A stretch of DNA of 64,000 bases from Streptomyces toxytricini (GTDB lineage Bacteria; Actinomycetota; Actinomycetes; Streptomycetales; Streptomycetaceae). The notes under the pieces are model-generated. The model searched no databases, was not told where the DNA came from, and saw nothing but the letters and a program-made list of their open reading frames with translations. Both the position numbers and the translations under genes were made by a program. Where the stretch lies: positions 1 to 64,000 of the forward strand of contig NZ_BMTY01000022.1 of assembly GCF_014649915.1 (NCBI RefSeq), read 5' to 3'. Positions 23,912 to 32,641 of the stretch are shown one piece after another (within the stretch, counting starts at the first letter, position 1; every line of letters starts with the position of its first letter).

Positions 23912-23976
23912 GACCTGATGTTTCATCAGGTCGCTTGACCCGGACTCTTGACTCTCCGCGCGGCAGTCGGGATTCT
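23912..23976 (+). promoter_or_regulatory. palindrome and candidate promoter of the M19-like gene
   Basis: Perfect 9-bp inverted repeat: GACCTGATG (23912-23920), ttt, CATCAGGTC (23924-23932). Fifteen nt downstream lie TTGACT (23948-23953) and GATTCT (23971-23976), spaced 17 bp. The palindrome sits where an activator or upstream repressor would bind. Confidence 0.55.
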
Positions 23977-24077
23977 CGACGCACCTTTCGCGCGGGACAT
24001 GACAATCAGCCGGGTTTCCGGACACGGCCCTGCGTCCTCGACCGCGCCAGCCGACTCCCGATGACGCGAGTGTGACC

Positions 24078-26138
24078 ATGACCAGACGCCGTCCCGTCCG
24101 CCGCCGACCACTCACACTGCTCGCCCTGCTCCTCACCACCGTGCTGGCCGTGTCGCTCGGCCCCGCGCCCGGCGCCTCGGCCGACGCCGAGTGGTGGACC
24201 CCCACCGCCCGGCCCGCGCCCGACTCGCAGATCAACGTCAGCGGCGAGCCCTTCAAGGGCACCGATGCGCAGGGCAATGTGCGCGGGTTCGTCGACGCGC
24301 ACGACCACATCATGTCGAACGAGGGCTTCGGCGGCCGCCTCATCTGCGGCCGGCCGTTCTCCGAACAGGGCATCGCCGACGCGCTGAAGGACTGCCCCGA
24401 GCACTACCCCGACGGCACCCTCGCCGTCTTCGACTTCATCACCAAGGGCGGCGACGGCAAGCACGACCCGAACGGCTGGCCGACGTTCAAGGACTGGCCC
24501 GCGCACGACTCGCTGACCCACCAGCAGAACTACTACGCGTGGATCGAGCGGGCCTGGCGCGGCGGCCAGCGCGTCCTCGTCAACGACCTCGTCACGAACG
24601 GGGTCATCTGCTCGGTCTACTTCTTCAAGGACCGCGGCTGCGACGAGATGACCGCCATCCGCCTGGAGGCGCAGAAGACGTACGACATGCAGGCCTACGT
24701 CGACAAGATGTACGGCGGGGCCGGCAAGGGCTGGTTCCGGATCGTCACCGACGCGGACCAGGCACGCGAAGTGGTCAAGCAGGGCAAGCTCGCCGTGGTC
24801 CTCGGCGTGGAGACCTCGGAGCCGTTCGGCTGCAAGCAGGTCCTGGACATCGCCCAGTGCAGCCGGGAGGACATCGACCGCGGCCTCGACGAACTGCACC
24901 GGCTCGGTGTGCGCAGCATGTTCCTGTGCCACAAGTTCGACAACGCCCTGTGCGGGGTCCGCTTCGACGAGGGCGCGCTCGGCACCGCCATCAACGTGGG
25001 CCAGTTCCTGTCCACGGGCACCTTCTGGCAGACGGAGCAGTGCACCGGCCCGCAGCACGACAACCCCATCGGCCTGGCGGCGGCGCCCTCGGCGCAGAAG
25101 CAGCTCCCGGCGGGCGTGTCGATGCCCTCGTACTCCGCCGAGGCCCGCTGCAACACCCGCGGCCTGACCGAGCTCGGCGAGTACGCGCTGCGCGGCATGA
25201 TGAAGCGGAAGATGATGCTCGAAGTGGACCACATGAGCGTCAAGGCCGCCGGCCGGGCCCTGGACGTCCTGGAGTCCGAGTCCTACCCGGGCGTGATCTC
25301 CTCGCACAGCTGGATGGACACGGGCTGGCTGGAGCGCCTCTACAAGCTGGGCGGCTTCGCCACCGGCTACATGAACGGCGCCGAGAGCTTCAGCGCCGAG
25401 GCCAAGCGCACCGACGCCCTCCGCGACAAGTACGGCGTCGGCTACGGCTTCGGCACCGACATGAACGGCGTCGGCGGCTGGCCCGCGCCGCGCGGGGCGG
25501 ACACCCCGAACCCGGTGCGCTACCCCTTCCGCAGCACCGACGGCGGCTCGGTCATCGACCGGCAGACCACCGGGCAGCGCACCTGGGACCTCAACACCGA
25601 CGGCGCCGCGCACTACGGGATGGTCCCCGACTGGATCGAGGACGTCCGGATCGTCGGCGGGCAGGGCGTCGTCGACGACCTGTTCAAGGGCGCCGAGTCC
25701 TACCTGCGCACCTGGGGGGCCTCCGAGCGGCACAAGGCGGGCGTGAACCTCGCCGCGGGCGCGTCCGCCTCGTCGAGCTCCACCGAGTGGAACCCGTTCG
25801 TCAGCTACGCGGCCGGCCGCGCCGTGGACGGCAGCCGGTCCAGCCGCTGGGCGAGCGGCTGGTCCGACGACCAGTGGCTGGCCGTGGACCTCGGCTCCCC
25901 CGCCCTCGTCAAGCGCGTCACCCTCGACTGGGAGCGGGCCCACGGCCGGGAGTACCGGATCGAGGTGTCCGACGACGGCGCGCAATGGCGGACGGTGTGG
26001 TCCACCACCACCGGCGACGGCGGCCTGGACACCGCCCGGTTCGACGGCGTGACCGCCCGGCACGTACGCGTCCACGGCCTCGGCCGCGGCACGCAGTGGG
26101 GCTACTCGCTGTACGAGCTCGGGGTGTTCAGCAGCTGA
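24078..26138 (+). CDS. secreted M19-like metal-dependent hydrolase with C-terminal discoidin domain
   Basis: 686 residues. Signal peptide in the first ~36 (RRRPVRRR, then LTLLALLLTTVLAVSL, ending GASADA). The body carries a DAHDH metal motif (HxH) near 75, and motifs such as LGVETSEP (near 250) and SSHSWMD (near 412) that fit a membrane dipeptidase/M19-like TIM-barrel. From ~residue 555 to the end is a galactose-binding-like F5/8 type C domain (VDGSRSSRWASGW, DLGSPALVKRVTLDWE, YSLYELGVF). Substrate unknown; the discoidin domain would bind carbohydrate at the cell surface or matrix. ATG or the GTG six bases upstream are both possible. A strong hairpin ends it. Confidence 0.8.
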   Translation: MTRRRPVRRRPLTLLALLLTTVLAVSLGPAPGASADAEWWTPTARPAPDSQINVSGEPFKGTDAQGNVRGFVDAHDHIMSNEGFGGRLICGRPFSEQGIADALKDCPEHYPDGTLAVFDFITKGGDGKHDPNGWPTFKDWPAHDSLTHQQNYYAWIERAWRGGQRVLVNDLVTNGVICSVYFFKDRGCDEMTAIRLEAQKTYDMQAYVDKMYGGAGKGWFRIVTDADQAREVVKQGKLAVVLGVETSEPFGCKQVLDIAQCSREDIDRGLDELHRLGVRSMFLCHKFDNALCGVRFDEGALGTAINVGQFLSTGTFWQTEQCTGPQHDNPIGLAAAPSAQKQLPAGVSMPSYSAEARCNTRGLTELGEYALRGMMKRKMMLEVDHMSVKAAGRALDVLESESYPGVISSHSWMDTGWLERLYKLGGFATGYMNGAESFSAEAKRTDALRDKYGVGYGFGTDMNGVGGWPAPRGADTPNPVRYPFRSTDGGSVIDRQTTGQRTWDLNTDGAAHYGMVPDWIEDVRIVGGQGVVDDLFKGAESYLRTWGASERHKAGVNLAAGASASSSSTEWNPFVSYAAGRAVDGSRSSRWASGWSDDQWLAVDLGSPALVKRVTLDWERAHGREYRIEVSDDGAQWRTVWSTTTGDGGLDTARFDGVTARHVRVHGLGRGTQWGYSLYELGVFSS

Positions 26139-26146
26139 CGGCCCCG

Positions 26147-26181
26147 GGGCGGCCGGGTCTGCGTACGCGGCCCGGCCGCCC
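26147..26181 (+). terminator. terminator hairpin after the M19-like gene
   Basis: 11-bp perfect stem, arms 26147-26157 and 26171-26181, 13-nt loop, without a T-run. Confidence 0.6.
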
Positions 26182-26222
26182 ACCGGACCACGCACCGCAC
26201 GCAGGGACAGGAAGGGACACCC

Positions 26223-26852
26223 ATGCCCCGCATGCCGCTGGCCGAGCGGCGCCGCCTGCTGACCGAGGCGGCGATCCGGGCGATGGCCCGCGACGGCGTC
26301 CCCCGCACCACGACCCGCTCGATCGCCGCCGAGGCCGGGGTGTCGCTGAGCGTCTTCCACTACTGCTTCGACTCCAAGGAGGCACTGCTGGAGTCGGTGA
26401 TCGAGACGATCACGGAGCACTACCTCGGGGTGGTGAAGGAGGCCATCCGCCCGCGGGCCACCCTGCGCGAGACGGTGGAGGCGGGCTTCGCCGCGTACTG
26501 GGACCACGTCCGCGCCCACCCCGCCGAGCACATGCTCACCTACGAGCTGGCCCAGTACGCCCTGCGCCGGCCGGGCTTCGAGCACCTCGCCCGCCGGCAG
26601 CACGAGCTGTACCGCGACGTGTACGCCGGCCTCGTCGAGGAGGTGTGCGGCACCCTCGGCCTGGAGCTGCGGGTCCCCGTGCCGGTGCTGGCGCGCTACC
26701 TGGCCGCCATGACGGACGGCCTCACCCTGAACTTCCTCGTCCTCGGCGACGACGCGGCGGCCGCCGCCATCCTCGCCATGGTGACCGAGCACGTCGCGGG
26801 GCTCGTCGAGGGCAGCGGGACACCGCACCCCGCCGCGTCCGGCCTTCGGTAG
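26223..26852 (+). CDS. TetR family transcriptional regulator
   Basis: 209 residues. Helix-turn-helix about 10-55 with TTTRSIAAEAGVSLSVFHYCFDSKE. The C-terminal domain follows the usual TetR_C layout with a conserved NFLVLGDD near its end. Ribosome site AGGAAGGG upstream of the ATG. Same strand as, and 85 nt after, the M19-like gene, with a hairpin between; it may have its own promoter. No target operator stands out nearby. Confidence 0.88.
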   Translation: MPRMPLAERRRLLTEAAIRAMARDGVPRTTTRSIAAEAGVSLSVFHYCFDSKEALLESVIETITEHYLGVVKEAIRPRATLRETVEAGFAAYWDHVRAHPAEHMLTYELAQYALRRPGFEHLARRQHELYRDVYAGLVEEVCGTLGLELRVPVPVLARYLAAMTDGLTLNFLVLGDDAAAAAILAMVTEHVAGLVEGSGTPHPAASGLR

Positions 26853-26858
26853 GGCCCC

Positions 26859-27137
26859 TCAGTAGGGCCTCGGCGACATCACCATCGGGTCGGCACCCGG
26901 CGCGACCAGGACGCAGCGGGGGACGCCGGGCCCGGGCGTGACGCGCACGGTCACCGGTGTCACCGGCTCCGTCGGGAGTTCCACGTGGAGGGCGACGGGC
27001 CGGTCGCCGTGGGTGGTGCCGTGGCCGGTCTCCTTGCCGTCGACGAGGAGTTCCACGTCGACGCGGTGACCCGTCTCGACGGTCGCGCTGACGGAGTGGC
27101 CGGCGTGGTCGATGTGGAAGTGGTGGCGTCGTCTCAT
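26859..27137 (-). CDS. hypothetical His-rich small protein
   Basis: 92 residues, His-rich at the start (RRRHHFHIDHAGH), then predicted beta strands with alternating hydrophobics (VSATVETGHRVDVELLVDG, HVELPTEPVTPVTVRVTPG). GGAGGCG lies before the ATG. No signal peptide. I do not recognise a family; a small all-beta domain is likely. It converges on the TetR stop with 6 nt between. Confidence 0.7.
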   Translation of the reverse strand: MRRRHHFHIDHAGHSVSATVETGHRVDVELLVDGKETGHGTTHGDRPVALHVELPTEPVTPVTVRVTPGPGVPRCVLVAPGADPMVMSPRPY

Positions 27138-27270
27138 GGTTGTCGCCTCCGGCCGGACGCGCGCGGGGCTGGGTCCGTGTGCCCAGGATAGTGGCGCGGT
27201 GTGCGGCTCGCAGGCCGCCGGCGGGCGGCAGGGGTTTGGATTGCCGCATGATCCTCAATACGATCCGGCG

Positions 27271-28545
27271 ATGATCACAAGAAAATGGGCGGCGGCCGGG
27301 GCGTGCGGCCTGCTGGCCGCGCTCGCGGCCGGGCTGTTCCCGGCGAGCGCGGCGGCCGGCGAACCGGCGGCGAAGGACTCCCCCAAGGTCGAGCTGGTGC
27401 TGGACGTCAGCGGCTCGATGCGGGCGACGGACATCGACGGCAAGTCCCGCATGGCGGCCGCCAAGCAGGCGTTCAACGAGGTGCTCGACGCCACCCCGGA
27501 GGAGGTGCGGCTCGGCATACGCACCCTGGGCGCCGACTACCCCGGGGACGACCGCCAGCTGGGCTGCAAGGACACCAAACAGCTCTACCCGGTCGGGAAG
27601 CTCGACCGGGTGGAGGCGAAGGCGGCCGTGGCCACCCTCGCGCCCACCGGCTGGACCCCGATCGGCCCGGCCCTGCTCGGCGCGGCGGAGGACCTCAAGG
27701 GCGGCAACGCCACCCGCCGGATCGTGTTGATCACGGACGGGGAGGACACCTGCGCCCCCCTCGACCCGTGCGAGGTCGCCCGCGACATCGCCGCCCAGGG
27801 GATCCACCTGGTGATCGACACCCTCGGCCTGGTGCCCGACGCGAAGACGCGGGAGCAGCTGGTCTGCATCGCCGAGGCGACCGGCGGCACGTACACCTCC
27901 GTCCAGCACACGGCCGAGCTGTCGGGCCGCGTCAAGCAGCTGGTGGACCGGGCCGCGGCCCCCGTCGTCACCCCGGTGGCGACCCAGGGCGCGAAGCAGT
28001 GCCAGGGCGCGCCGAAGCTCGGCGCGGGCCTGTACACCGACCGCGAGTCGTTCGGCGAGCACCGCTGGTACCAGGTGGACGTCCGGCCCGGCCAGGAGCT
28101 GCGGGCCTCGGTGAGCATCGCCGCGGACCGGGCGGTGAACAACGACTACGGGGTCCTGCTGCGCGCGGTGACCGTCCACGGGCGGGAGATCGTCCGCGGC
28201 TCGGAGGCCGGCGACGGCCGCACCGACGCCATCTCGACGGGCCTGCGCTACCCGAAGGGCGAGTCGGACGACGAGGACGGGGACGGCGGGACGGCCGCGG
28301 AGACGGTGTGCCTCCAGGTCGGCAACTCCTTCTCGGCGCCCGCCTCCGTCAAGACCGCCCCGGGCATGCCGGTCGAGCTCGTGATCGACCTGGTGGACGG
28401 CCCCGACGGCGCCTCCGACGCCGCCTCCTTCGGCCTCGGCCGCGGCTGGTGGCTGCTCGGCCTCCTGACCCTCGCCGGCCTCGTCGCGGGCCTCGTGTGG
28501 GGCTGGATCTCCCGCTGGCGTATCTCGGTCTGGAGGACCAGCTGA
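27271..28545 (+). CDS. secreted membrane-anchored von Willebrand factor A protein
   Basis: 424 residues. Signal peptide (1-30, KWAAAGACGLLAALAAGLFPASAAAG), vWA domain about 38-225 with the MIDAS motif D45-x-S47-x-S49 and ITDGEDTC, then a ~150-residue beta-rich ectodomain, and a TM segment near the C-terminus (WWLLGLLTLAGLVAGLVWGW) with a basic cytoplasmic end. It binds protein or ligands via a metal ion outside the cell. Its stop overlaps the next gene's ATG (TGATG), so the two are a coupled pair with the same topology. Confidence 0.88.
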   Translation: MITRKWAAAGACGLLAALAAGLFPASAAAGEPAAKDSPKVELVLDVSGSMRATDIDGKSRMAAAKQAFNEVLDATPEEVRLGIRTLGADYPGDDRQLGCKDTKQLYPVGKLDRVEAKAAVATLAPTGWTPIGPALLGAAEDLKGGNATRRIVLITDGEDTCAPLDPCEVARDIAAQGIHLVIDTLGLVPDAKTREQLVCIAEATGGTYTSVQHTAELSGRVKQLVDRAAAPVVTPVATQGAKQCQGAPKLGAGLYTDRESFGEHRWYQVDVRPGQELRASVSIAADRAVNNDYGVLLRAVTVHGREIVRGSEAGDGRTDAISTGLRYPKGESDDEDGDGGTAAETVCLQVGNSFSAPASVKTAPGMPVELVIDLVDGPDGASDAASFGLGRGWWLLGLLTLAGLVAGLVWGWISRWRISVWRTS

Positions 28546-29384
28546 TGCGTACCGTACGGATGCTGACCGCCGCGGCACTCGCCGCGGGCGGCCTGCTCGC
28601 GGGGGCCGGCGCGGCCGCCGCCGACTCCCCTTCCGCGAGCGCGAGTCCGAGCGGCGGGGCTGCCGGACCGACCGAGGCCGGTACGGCGTTCCGCACGGCC
28701 ACGCCGGTCAAACCCGGCCAGCGGGCCACGGCGGAGGCGTCGACCGGCGACTACCTGTACTGGGTCCTGCCGCTGGACTCGGGGCAGCGCGCCACGGTCA
28801 AGGCATCGGTGAAGCTGCCGCCCGCCGCCTCCCGGCACGCCGCCTCGACCTGGCGGATCGACGTGTACGACGGGCTGCGCCGCCGGCAGGCCTGCACGTA
28901 CGGCGCCCAGAGCGCGGCCGCCGCCAAGGACGCCGCCTCGGTGGAGCTGTCCTGCACGCTGCGCACGGTGCGGCCGGGAGCCGAACCGTGGGCCCACGAC
29001 CCGCTGCCCGGCAGCTACTACGTGCGCCTGACGGCGGCGGAGGTGGCGAAGGAGGACCTCGGCCAGCCGGTGCGGGTGGAGGTCTCCGCCGAGACCCGCG
29101 ACACCGGCGGAGCCTTCGCCGTGGACGGGGCACTGGCCCAGCCGCTCGTGCCCGGCATCACGGCCCGGCTCGCGGCCGAGGCCGAGAGCGGCGCGGCGGG
29201 CTCCGCGGGCAAGGACCGGCCCGCCGCGGTGGGGGAGCCGGACGGCGGCTGGTCGGGCGGCCGCTGGTCCGACCGCTGGGTGTGGACGGCCGCGGGCGGC
29301 GTACTGGCCGCCTTGGCCGGCGTGTTCGGGTACTCCGTGACCCGCGGCCGGGGCCGCCCGCCGCACGTGCCGCCGCGCGGCTGA
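28545..29384 (+). CDS. secreted membrane-anchored partner of the vWA protein
   Basis: 279 residues. Signal peptide in the first ~27, a Ser/Pro-rich stretch, a ~190-residue beta-rich ectodomain resembling the C-terminal ectodomain of its neighbour (GYYWVLPLDSGQRATVKASV and RAREYRYQVDVRPGQELRAS-type positions), and a C-terminal TM (WVWTAAGGVLAALAGVFGYSV) with basic end. One cysteine pair may form a disulfide. No family is recognised. One-nt overlap with the vWA gene indicates joint function. Confidence 0.75.
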   Translation: MRTVRMLTAAALAAGGLLAGAGAAAADSPSASASPSGGAAGPTEAGTAFRTATPVKPGQRATAEASTGDYLYWVLPLDSGQRATVKASVKLPPAASRHAASTWRIDVYDGLRRRQACTYGAQSAAAAKDAASVELSCTLRTVRPGAEPWAHDPLPGSYYVRLTAAEVAKEDLGQPVRVEVSAETRDTGGAFAVDGALAQPLVPGITARLAAEAESGAAGSAGKDRPAAVGEPDGGWSGGRWSDRWVWTAAGGVLAALAGVFGYSVTRGRGRPPHVPPRG

Positions 29385-29423
29385 CCCCTGCACCCGCCGC
29401 AGCACCGGACGCCGGCGGGCGCC

Positions 29424-30083
29424 CTACACCGGGTGCCCGTCGGCGTCGGTCGTGTCGGCCTGGGTGGAGAACTTGGACAGGAACACGTCGTAGAGGCCGT
29501 CGGGGCGGCGCGTCATGGTGGCGCCGTCCTGCCAGGTGCCGTTCTCGTCCCACCACTGGCTGCCGGCCGGATCCCCCTGGTTCTGGTGGATGTTGTGCAT
29601 GCCGAGCCCCTCGTCGAAGGGCTCGCCGAAGACGAGGACCGGCCGGCCGGGGACGAGGATCGGCTCCAGCGCCGCCGAGGCCTCCAGGTGGCTGCCTGCG
29701 GTCCAGGGGCGGGGCGGGTCGATCCGGTCGAGGATCCGCTGCACCCATCCCGGGGGGCGGCGTACGAAGAGGCAGCCGGTGCGCTCGGCCAGCGCGGGGT
29801 GGCGCTGGTAGTCGATCGCCCCGGATCCGGAGGCGGTCGCCAGGTCGTGGTAGCCGGGGGACGGCGCGTCCACGGGCTCCAGCACCGAGGGGTGCAGGGT
29901 GAACACCTTCCACTGGACGCCGACCGCGGACTTCTTGCTGTCGACGTCGACGGCGCACGCGTAGCGGCCTTCGGGGGTGTCCACCTCCAGGTGGACGTGG
30001 TACCAGCGGCCCTGCGCGTCGGGCCGGTCGCGGAAGTGGCGGTGCAGGGTGCCGGACAGTACGCCGAAGTTCTCCAGGGGCAT
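29424..30083 (-). CDS. DUF2278 (YukJ-like) protein
   Basis: 219 residues, starting MPLENFGVLSGTLHRHFRDR, the family opening. It has the HVHLEV motif near 37-42 and the C-terminal NIHQNQGDP...WQDGATMTRRPDG pattern. Molecular function unknown. The ATG is chosen by family similarity; the ribosome site is poor. It lies 35 nt downstream of the last ABC transporter gene, on the same strand, and could be cotranscribed. Confidence 0.85.
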   Translation of the reverse strand: MPLENFGVLSGTLHRHFRDRPDAQGRWYHVHLEVDTPEGRYACAVDVDSKKSAVGVQWKVFTLHPSVLEPVDAPSPGYHDLATASGSGAIDYQRHPALAERTGCLFVRRPPGWVQRILDRIDPPRPWTAGSHLEASAALEPILVPGRPVLVFGEPFDEGLGMHNIHQNQGDPAGSQWWDENGTWQDGATMTRRPDGLYDVFLSKFSTQADTTDADGHPV

Positions 30084-30118
30084 GCGGCCAGTGAACCATC
30101 CACCGGCTGCCCCCTCGG

Positions 30119-30781
30119 TCAGGGCGGCCCGGTGATCTCCTTCCAGTGGGCGGTCCGGTCGCACCAGCGCCGAAGGAGGACGGGGTCGTGTCCGACGGCG
30201 AGCAGGCCGGCGCCGGTGTCGGCCCGGTACTCCTCGACGACTCCGACGAGGGCCGCGGTCGTGGAGGCGTCGAGCATGGCGGTCATCTCGTCGCAGACGA
30301 GCCAGCGGGGCCTCAGGACGAGGGCGCGGGCCAGGCAGGCGCGCTGGAGCTGGCCGTCGCTGACCTCGTGGGGCCTGCGGTCGAGGAGGTCCGCGCCGAG
30401 GCCGACCCGCTCGGCCAGCCCGGCGACGGCGGCGGCCGCCTCCGCGCGCCGTCCGGTGGCGCGCAGCGGTTCGGCGACGAGGTCCCGCAGCCGCATGCGG
30501 GGGTCGGCGGCGAGGCGCGGCTGCTGGAAGACGACGCCGACGGCGGTGCGCAGGGAACGCGGGGCCCGGTGGCGGAAGCCGGTCGCGGTGCGGCCGTCGA
30601 CGGTGACGGTGCCGCGGTCGGGGCGGTGCAGGAGGGCGGCGACGCGGGCGAGGGTGGACTTGCCGCAGCCGCTCGGGCCGAGGAGGCCGAGGGATTCGCC
30701 GGGGCGCAGGATGAGGCTGGCGCCCTCGACGACTGGCCGGCGCCGCTCGTACCCGGCGGTGATGTCGCGGAGTTCAAGCAT
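30119..30781 (-). CDS. peptide/nickel-type ABC transporter ATP-binding protein (second ATPase)
   Basis: 220 residues. Walker A GPSGCGKS at 35-42, Q-loop FQQPRL, signature VSDGQLQR, Walker B LVCDEMTAMLD with D, then the switch His in VGHD. Short, without the C-terminal oligopeptide-family extension found on OppD and OppF, so it fits the NikE/DppF-like partner. It overlaps the first ATPase gene by 8 nt. Together they power the importer encoded upstream. Confidence 0.9.
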   Translation of the reverse strand: MLELRDITAGYERRRPVVEGASLILRPGESLGLLGPSGCGKSTLARVAALLHRPDRGTVTVDGRTATGFRHRAPRSLRTAVGVVFQQPRLAADPRMRLRDLVAEPLRATGRRAEAAAAVAGLAERVGLGADLLDRRPHEVSDGQLQRACLARALVLRPRWLVCDEMTAMLDASTTAALVGVVEEYRADTGAGLLAVGHDPVLLRRWCDRTAHWKEITGPP

Positions 30782-31751
30782 GGTGGCAGGCCACCCCCGA
30801 GGCGGGTGCGGGCAGTTCGGTGCGGCAGCGGGCGTCGGCGTCCGGGCAGCGGGCGGCGAAGGCGCAGCCGGGCGGGAGGGCGCCCAGTTCGGGCGGCGCG
30901 CCCGGGATCGGGACGAAGGCGCGCTCGGGCAGGGCGTCGAGGAGGCCGCGGGCGTACGGGTGGCGGGGGCCGGGCCGGCCGAAGAAGGCGTCCGCCGGTG
31001 AGGTTTCGACGATGCGGCCGGCGTACATGACGGCGACGGTGTCCGCGATGCGGTGGGCGGCGGCGAGGTCGTGGGTGATCATCAGCAGGGCGCGGCCGGC
31101 GTCCCGGGTGTGGGCGCGCAGTTCGTCGACGGTGCGGTGGACGAGTTCGCGGTCGAGGCCGGTGGTGGGCTCGTCGGCGAGCAGCAGCGGGGCGTCGCCG
31201 ATGAGGGCGAGGGCGGTCGCGGCTCGCTGGGCGAGCCCGCCGGAGAGTTCGTGCGGGTATCGGTCGAGGTGGCTCGCGGGGAACGCAGCCCGCTCGGCGG
31301 CCCGCTCGGCGGCGGCGCGTACGGCTTCGCGGGCGGCTCGGCGGCCCCGGGCGGCGGCGGAGGCGGACGGGTGGGCGAGTTCGCGGACGGCCTCCTCCAG
31401 GTGGGAGCGGATGGTCCGTACGGGCGTGAGGTGGGCGGCGGGGCTCTGCGGGACCAGGCCGATGCGGCGGCCGCGGACGGTGCGGGCGAGGACCGCCTCA
31501 CCCGCACCGAGCAGGTCGAGTCCGTCGGGCAGCACGGCGGAGCCGGCGGTGTCGGCGTTGCCGGGCAGCAGGCCGAGGAGGGCGGAGGCGAGGACGGACT
31601 TGCCGCAGCCGCTCTCCCCGACGAGGGCCAGGCAGCTGCCGGGGGCGAGCCGGAATGAGGCGTCCGAGACGGCGGCCACGTACCGGCCGCCGGGCATCCG
31701 GAAGCGCACGCTCAGCCCGCGTACGTCGAGGGCGGGGGCAGCGTCGGTCAC
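30774..31751 (-). CDS. peptide/nickel-type ABC transporter ATP-binding protein (first ATPase)
   Basis: 325 residues. Walker A GESGCGKS at 45-52, signature LSGGLAQR, Walker B LLLADEPTTGLD, switch His ITHD. C-terminal OppD/DppD-type extension with the GCAFAARCPDAD Cys-containing motif, known to bind an iron-sulfur cluster in some members (four-Cys region). GTG start overlaps the permease stop by 4 nt. Confidence 0.92.
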   Translation of the reverse strand: MTDAAPALDVRGLSVRFRMPGGRYVAAVSDASFRLAPGSCLALVGESGCGKSVLASALLGLLPGNADTAGSAVLPDGLDLLGAGEAVLARTVRGRRIGLVPQSPAAHLTPVRTIRSHLEEAVRELAHPSASAAARGRRAAREAVRAAAERAAERAAFPASHLDRYPHELSGGLAQRAATALALIGDAPLLLADEPTTGLDRELVHRTVDELRAHTRDAGRALLMITHDLAAAHRIADTVAVMYAGRIVETSPADAFFGRPGPRHPYARGLLDALPERAFVPIPGAPPELGALPPGCAFAARCPDADARCRTELPAPASGVACHHA

Positions 31752-32641
31752 GGGATCAGCTCCGAGCGGCGGCGCGGGTCGAGGCGCTCGCGCCAGGCGG
31801 CGGCCAGGCCCGCGACCGCGAGGGTGGGCACGATCAGGAAGAGGCCGGGGAAGAGGGTGGGCCACCAGGCCCCGGCGAGCAGCGAGCCCCGCCCGGCCTG
31901 GACGAGGCCGCCCAGACTGGCCTGGTGGGCGGGCAGCCCGAGGCCGAGGAAGGACAGCGCGGACTCGTGCCACACCGCGTGCGGCACCATCAGGACGGCG
32001 GCCAGCCCGGCCTGCGGGAGCACCCCGGGCACCAGGTGGCGTACGGTGACCCGCCACCGGGAGGCGCCGCCGGAGACGGCCGCGTCCACGAAGGGCCGGG
32101 ACTTCAGGGAGAGCACCTCGGCGCGCACGATGCGGGCGGTGGACAGCCAGTGGGTGAGCGCGACGGAGACGACGACGGGCCACACCCCGGGCCGGAACAG
32201 CGCCACGGCGAAGACGCCGAGCAGCAGGGGCGGGACGGAGGCGAAGCCGTCCACGACGCGCATGGCGAGCCGGTCGGTCCACCCGCCGAGGGCGGCGGCG
32301 GCCGCTCCGACGGCGGTGCCGACGACGGTGGCGGCGAGCGCGGCGACGACGCCGGTGAGCAGCGAGACCCGCAGGCCGTGGACGCAGCGCAGCAGCAGGT
32401 CGCGGCCGAGGTCGTCGGTGCCGAAGGGGTGGGCGGGGGAAGGCGGGAGGAGGCGGGCGGAGAGGTCCACGGCCTGCTGGTCGAGCCGGACCAGCGGGGG
32501 GACGAGCAGCACCGCGAGGACGGCCGCGGCCAAGACGGCGGCGCAGACCCACAGCCTGAGACCGGAGGCCCGCCGACCGGGGCGCCGGCCGCGGCGGCCG
32601 CGAGCGGGGCGCCACGCGGGGGCGGTGAGCGGGTCAGCCAT
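31748..32641 (-). CDS. peptide/nickel-type ABC permease (DppC/NikC-like)
   Basis: 297 residues with a long basic cytoplasmic start, a TM at 30-50, then HPFGTDDLGRD (typical of the C-type permease) and the EAA-loop-like GGASRWRVTVRHLVPG. Five or six TM segments. It forms the channel with the upstream permease. Overlaps neighbours by 4 and 8 nt. Confidence 0.92.
   Translation of the reverse strand: MADPLTAPAWRPARGRRGRRPGRRASGLRLWVCAAVLAAAVLAVLLVPPLVRLDQQAVDLSARLLPPSPAHPFGTDDLGRDLLLRCVHGLRVSLLTGVVAALAATVVGTAVGAAAAALGGWTDRLAMRVVDGFASVPPLLLGVFAVALFRPGVWPVVVSVALTHWLSTARIVRAEVLSLKSRPFVDAAVSGGASRWRVTVRHLVPGVLPQAGLAAVLMVPHAVWHESALSFLGLGLPAHQASLGGLVQAGRGSLLAGAWWPTLFPGLFLIVPTLAVAGLAAAWRERLDPRRRSELIP

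Noticed and set aside
24006..26828. 940-residue minus-strand open frame over the M19-like hydrolase
   Set aside because: Antisense to a gene with clear signal peptide and domains.
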